The position numbers and the translations under genes are program-made. Under the pieces are notes generated by a model that had not been told where the DNA came from, did no database searches, and saw nothing but the letters and a program-made list of their open reading frames with translations. From Mariannaea sp. PMI_226 (Eukaryota; Ascomycota; Sordariomycetes; Hypocreales; Nectriaceae): a DNA stretch of 64,000 nt. Positions 63,785 through 64,000 of the stretch are shown here, one piece after another. Where the stretch lies: assembly GCA_024336345.1 (NCBI GenBank), contig JANFOG010000003.1, forward strand, positions 3,044,501-3,108,500, in the 5' to 3' direction. Each line of letters starts with the position of its first letter. Within the stretch, counting starts at the first letter, position 1.

Positions 63785-64000
63785 TTCGACTTTCATTTTG
63801 TTTGCGGGTGTATTAATTAGGTAGATTTTACTTAGCGGAAATAGCGCAGCGACCATTGAGCCTAAACACTAAGTAGGCCAGATAGAAAATAGTTAGAATG
63901 TTAAATTGAAGAGCTTGTGCATTGAAATATTTAGGGACTGATGTGAAAGAAGATTCGATGAAACTATTTGTATGCTCTGTCGGTTTATTGTGAAGATGAT

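Noticed and set aside
1..64000. Large secondary-metabolite cluster
   Set aside because: No PKS, NRPS or terpene synthase core is present; the regulator and PLP enzyme stand alone.

Overview
The window reads as nuclear DNA of a filamentous ascomycete (Pezizomycotina; a sordariomycete is my guess from gene style, not proven). The signs are compact genes with 47 to 90 base GT-AG introns carrying CTAAC or CTAAT branch points, long gene-poor spacers, fungal families (Zn2Cys6 regulator, Git1-type MFS, Vip1-like RRM, Rad4) and a Tc1/mariner transposon. No rRNA, CRISPR array or bacterial-style operon was seen.

Layout: 1-7 kb holds a mitochondrial oxoglutarate/malate carrier, a 1.5 kb cluster of three different tRNA-His(GUG) genes, and a TXNDC17-like thioredoxin. 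7-20 kb holds a GRE2-type reductase, the Rad4/XPC damage sensor and a full-length ABCA transporter. 20-28 kb holds a cysteine-rich orphan, a tRNA-Asp, a Zn2Cys6 regulator beside a dialkylglycine-decarboxylase-like PLP enzyme, and an F-box protein built from two copies of one F-box plus cysteine module. 29-35.5 kb looks accessory: a CxxC protein gene whose 3' half is made of repeated phase-0 exons and whose first exon carries an in-frame TAG, a small membrane protein, and gene-free DNA. 35.5-46 kb holds a Vip1-like RRM protein, a coiled-coil protein and a 1027-residue Gly/Ala-repeat protein. 46-54.6 kb holds an MFS transporter divergent from a membrane-anchored M24 peptidase, an orphan, a decayed gene and an ICMT-like membrane enzyme. 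55.7-57.1 kb is a Tc1/mariner copy with perfect 33-base terminal repeats, a TA duplication and one nonsense codon. 60-63.8 kb is a ten-exon animal-type (P2C) Na,K-ATPase-like pump.

Likely joint action: the Zn2Cys6 regulator and the PLP enzyme look like a regulator-target pair, with CCGCGG palindromes in both upstream regions. The MFS transporter and the M24 peptidase share one promoter region. Otherwise the genes look like independent housekeeping or lineage-specific units. The least ordinary structures are the duplicated-exon gene, the two-fold F-box protein, the tRNA-His trio and the CCGCGG sites.
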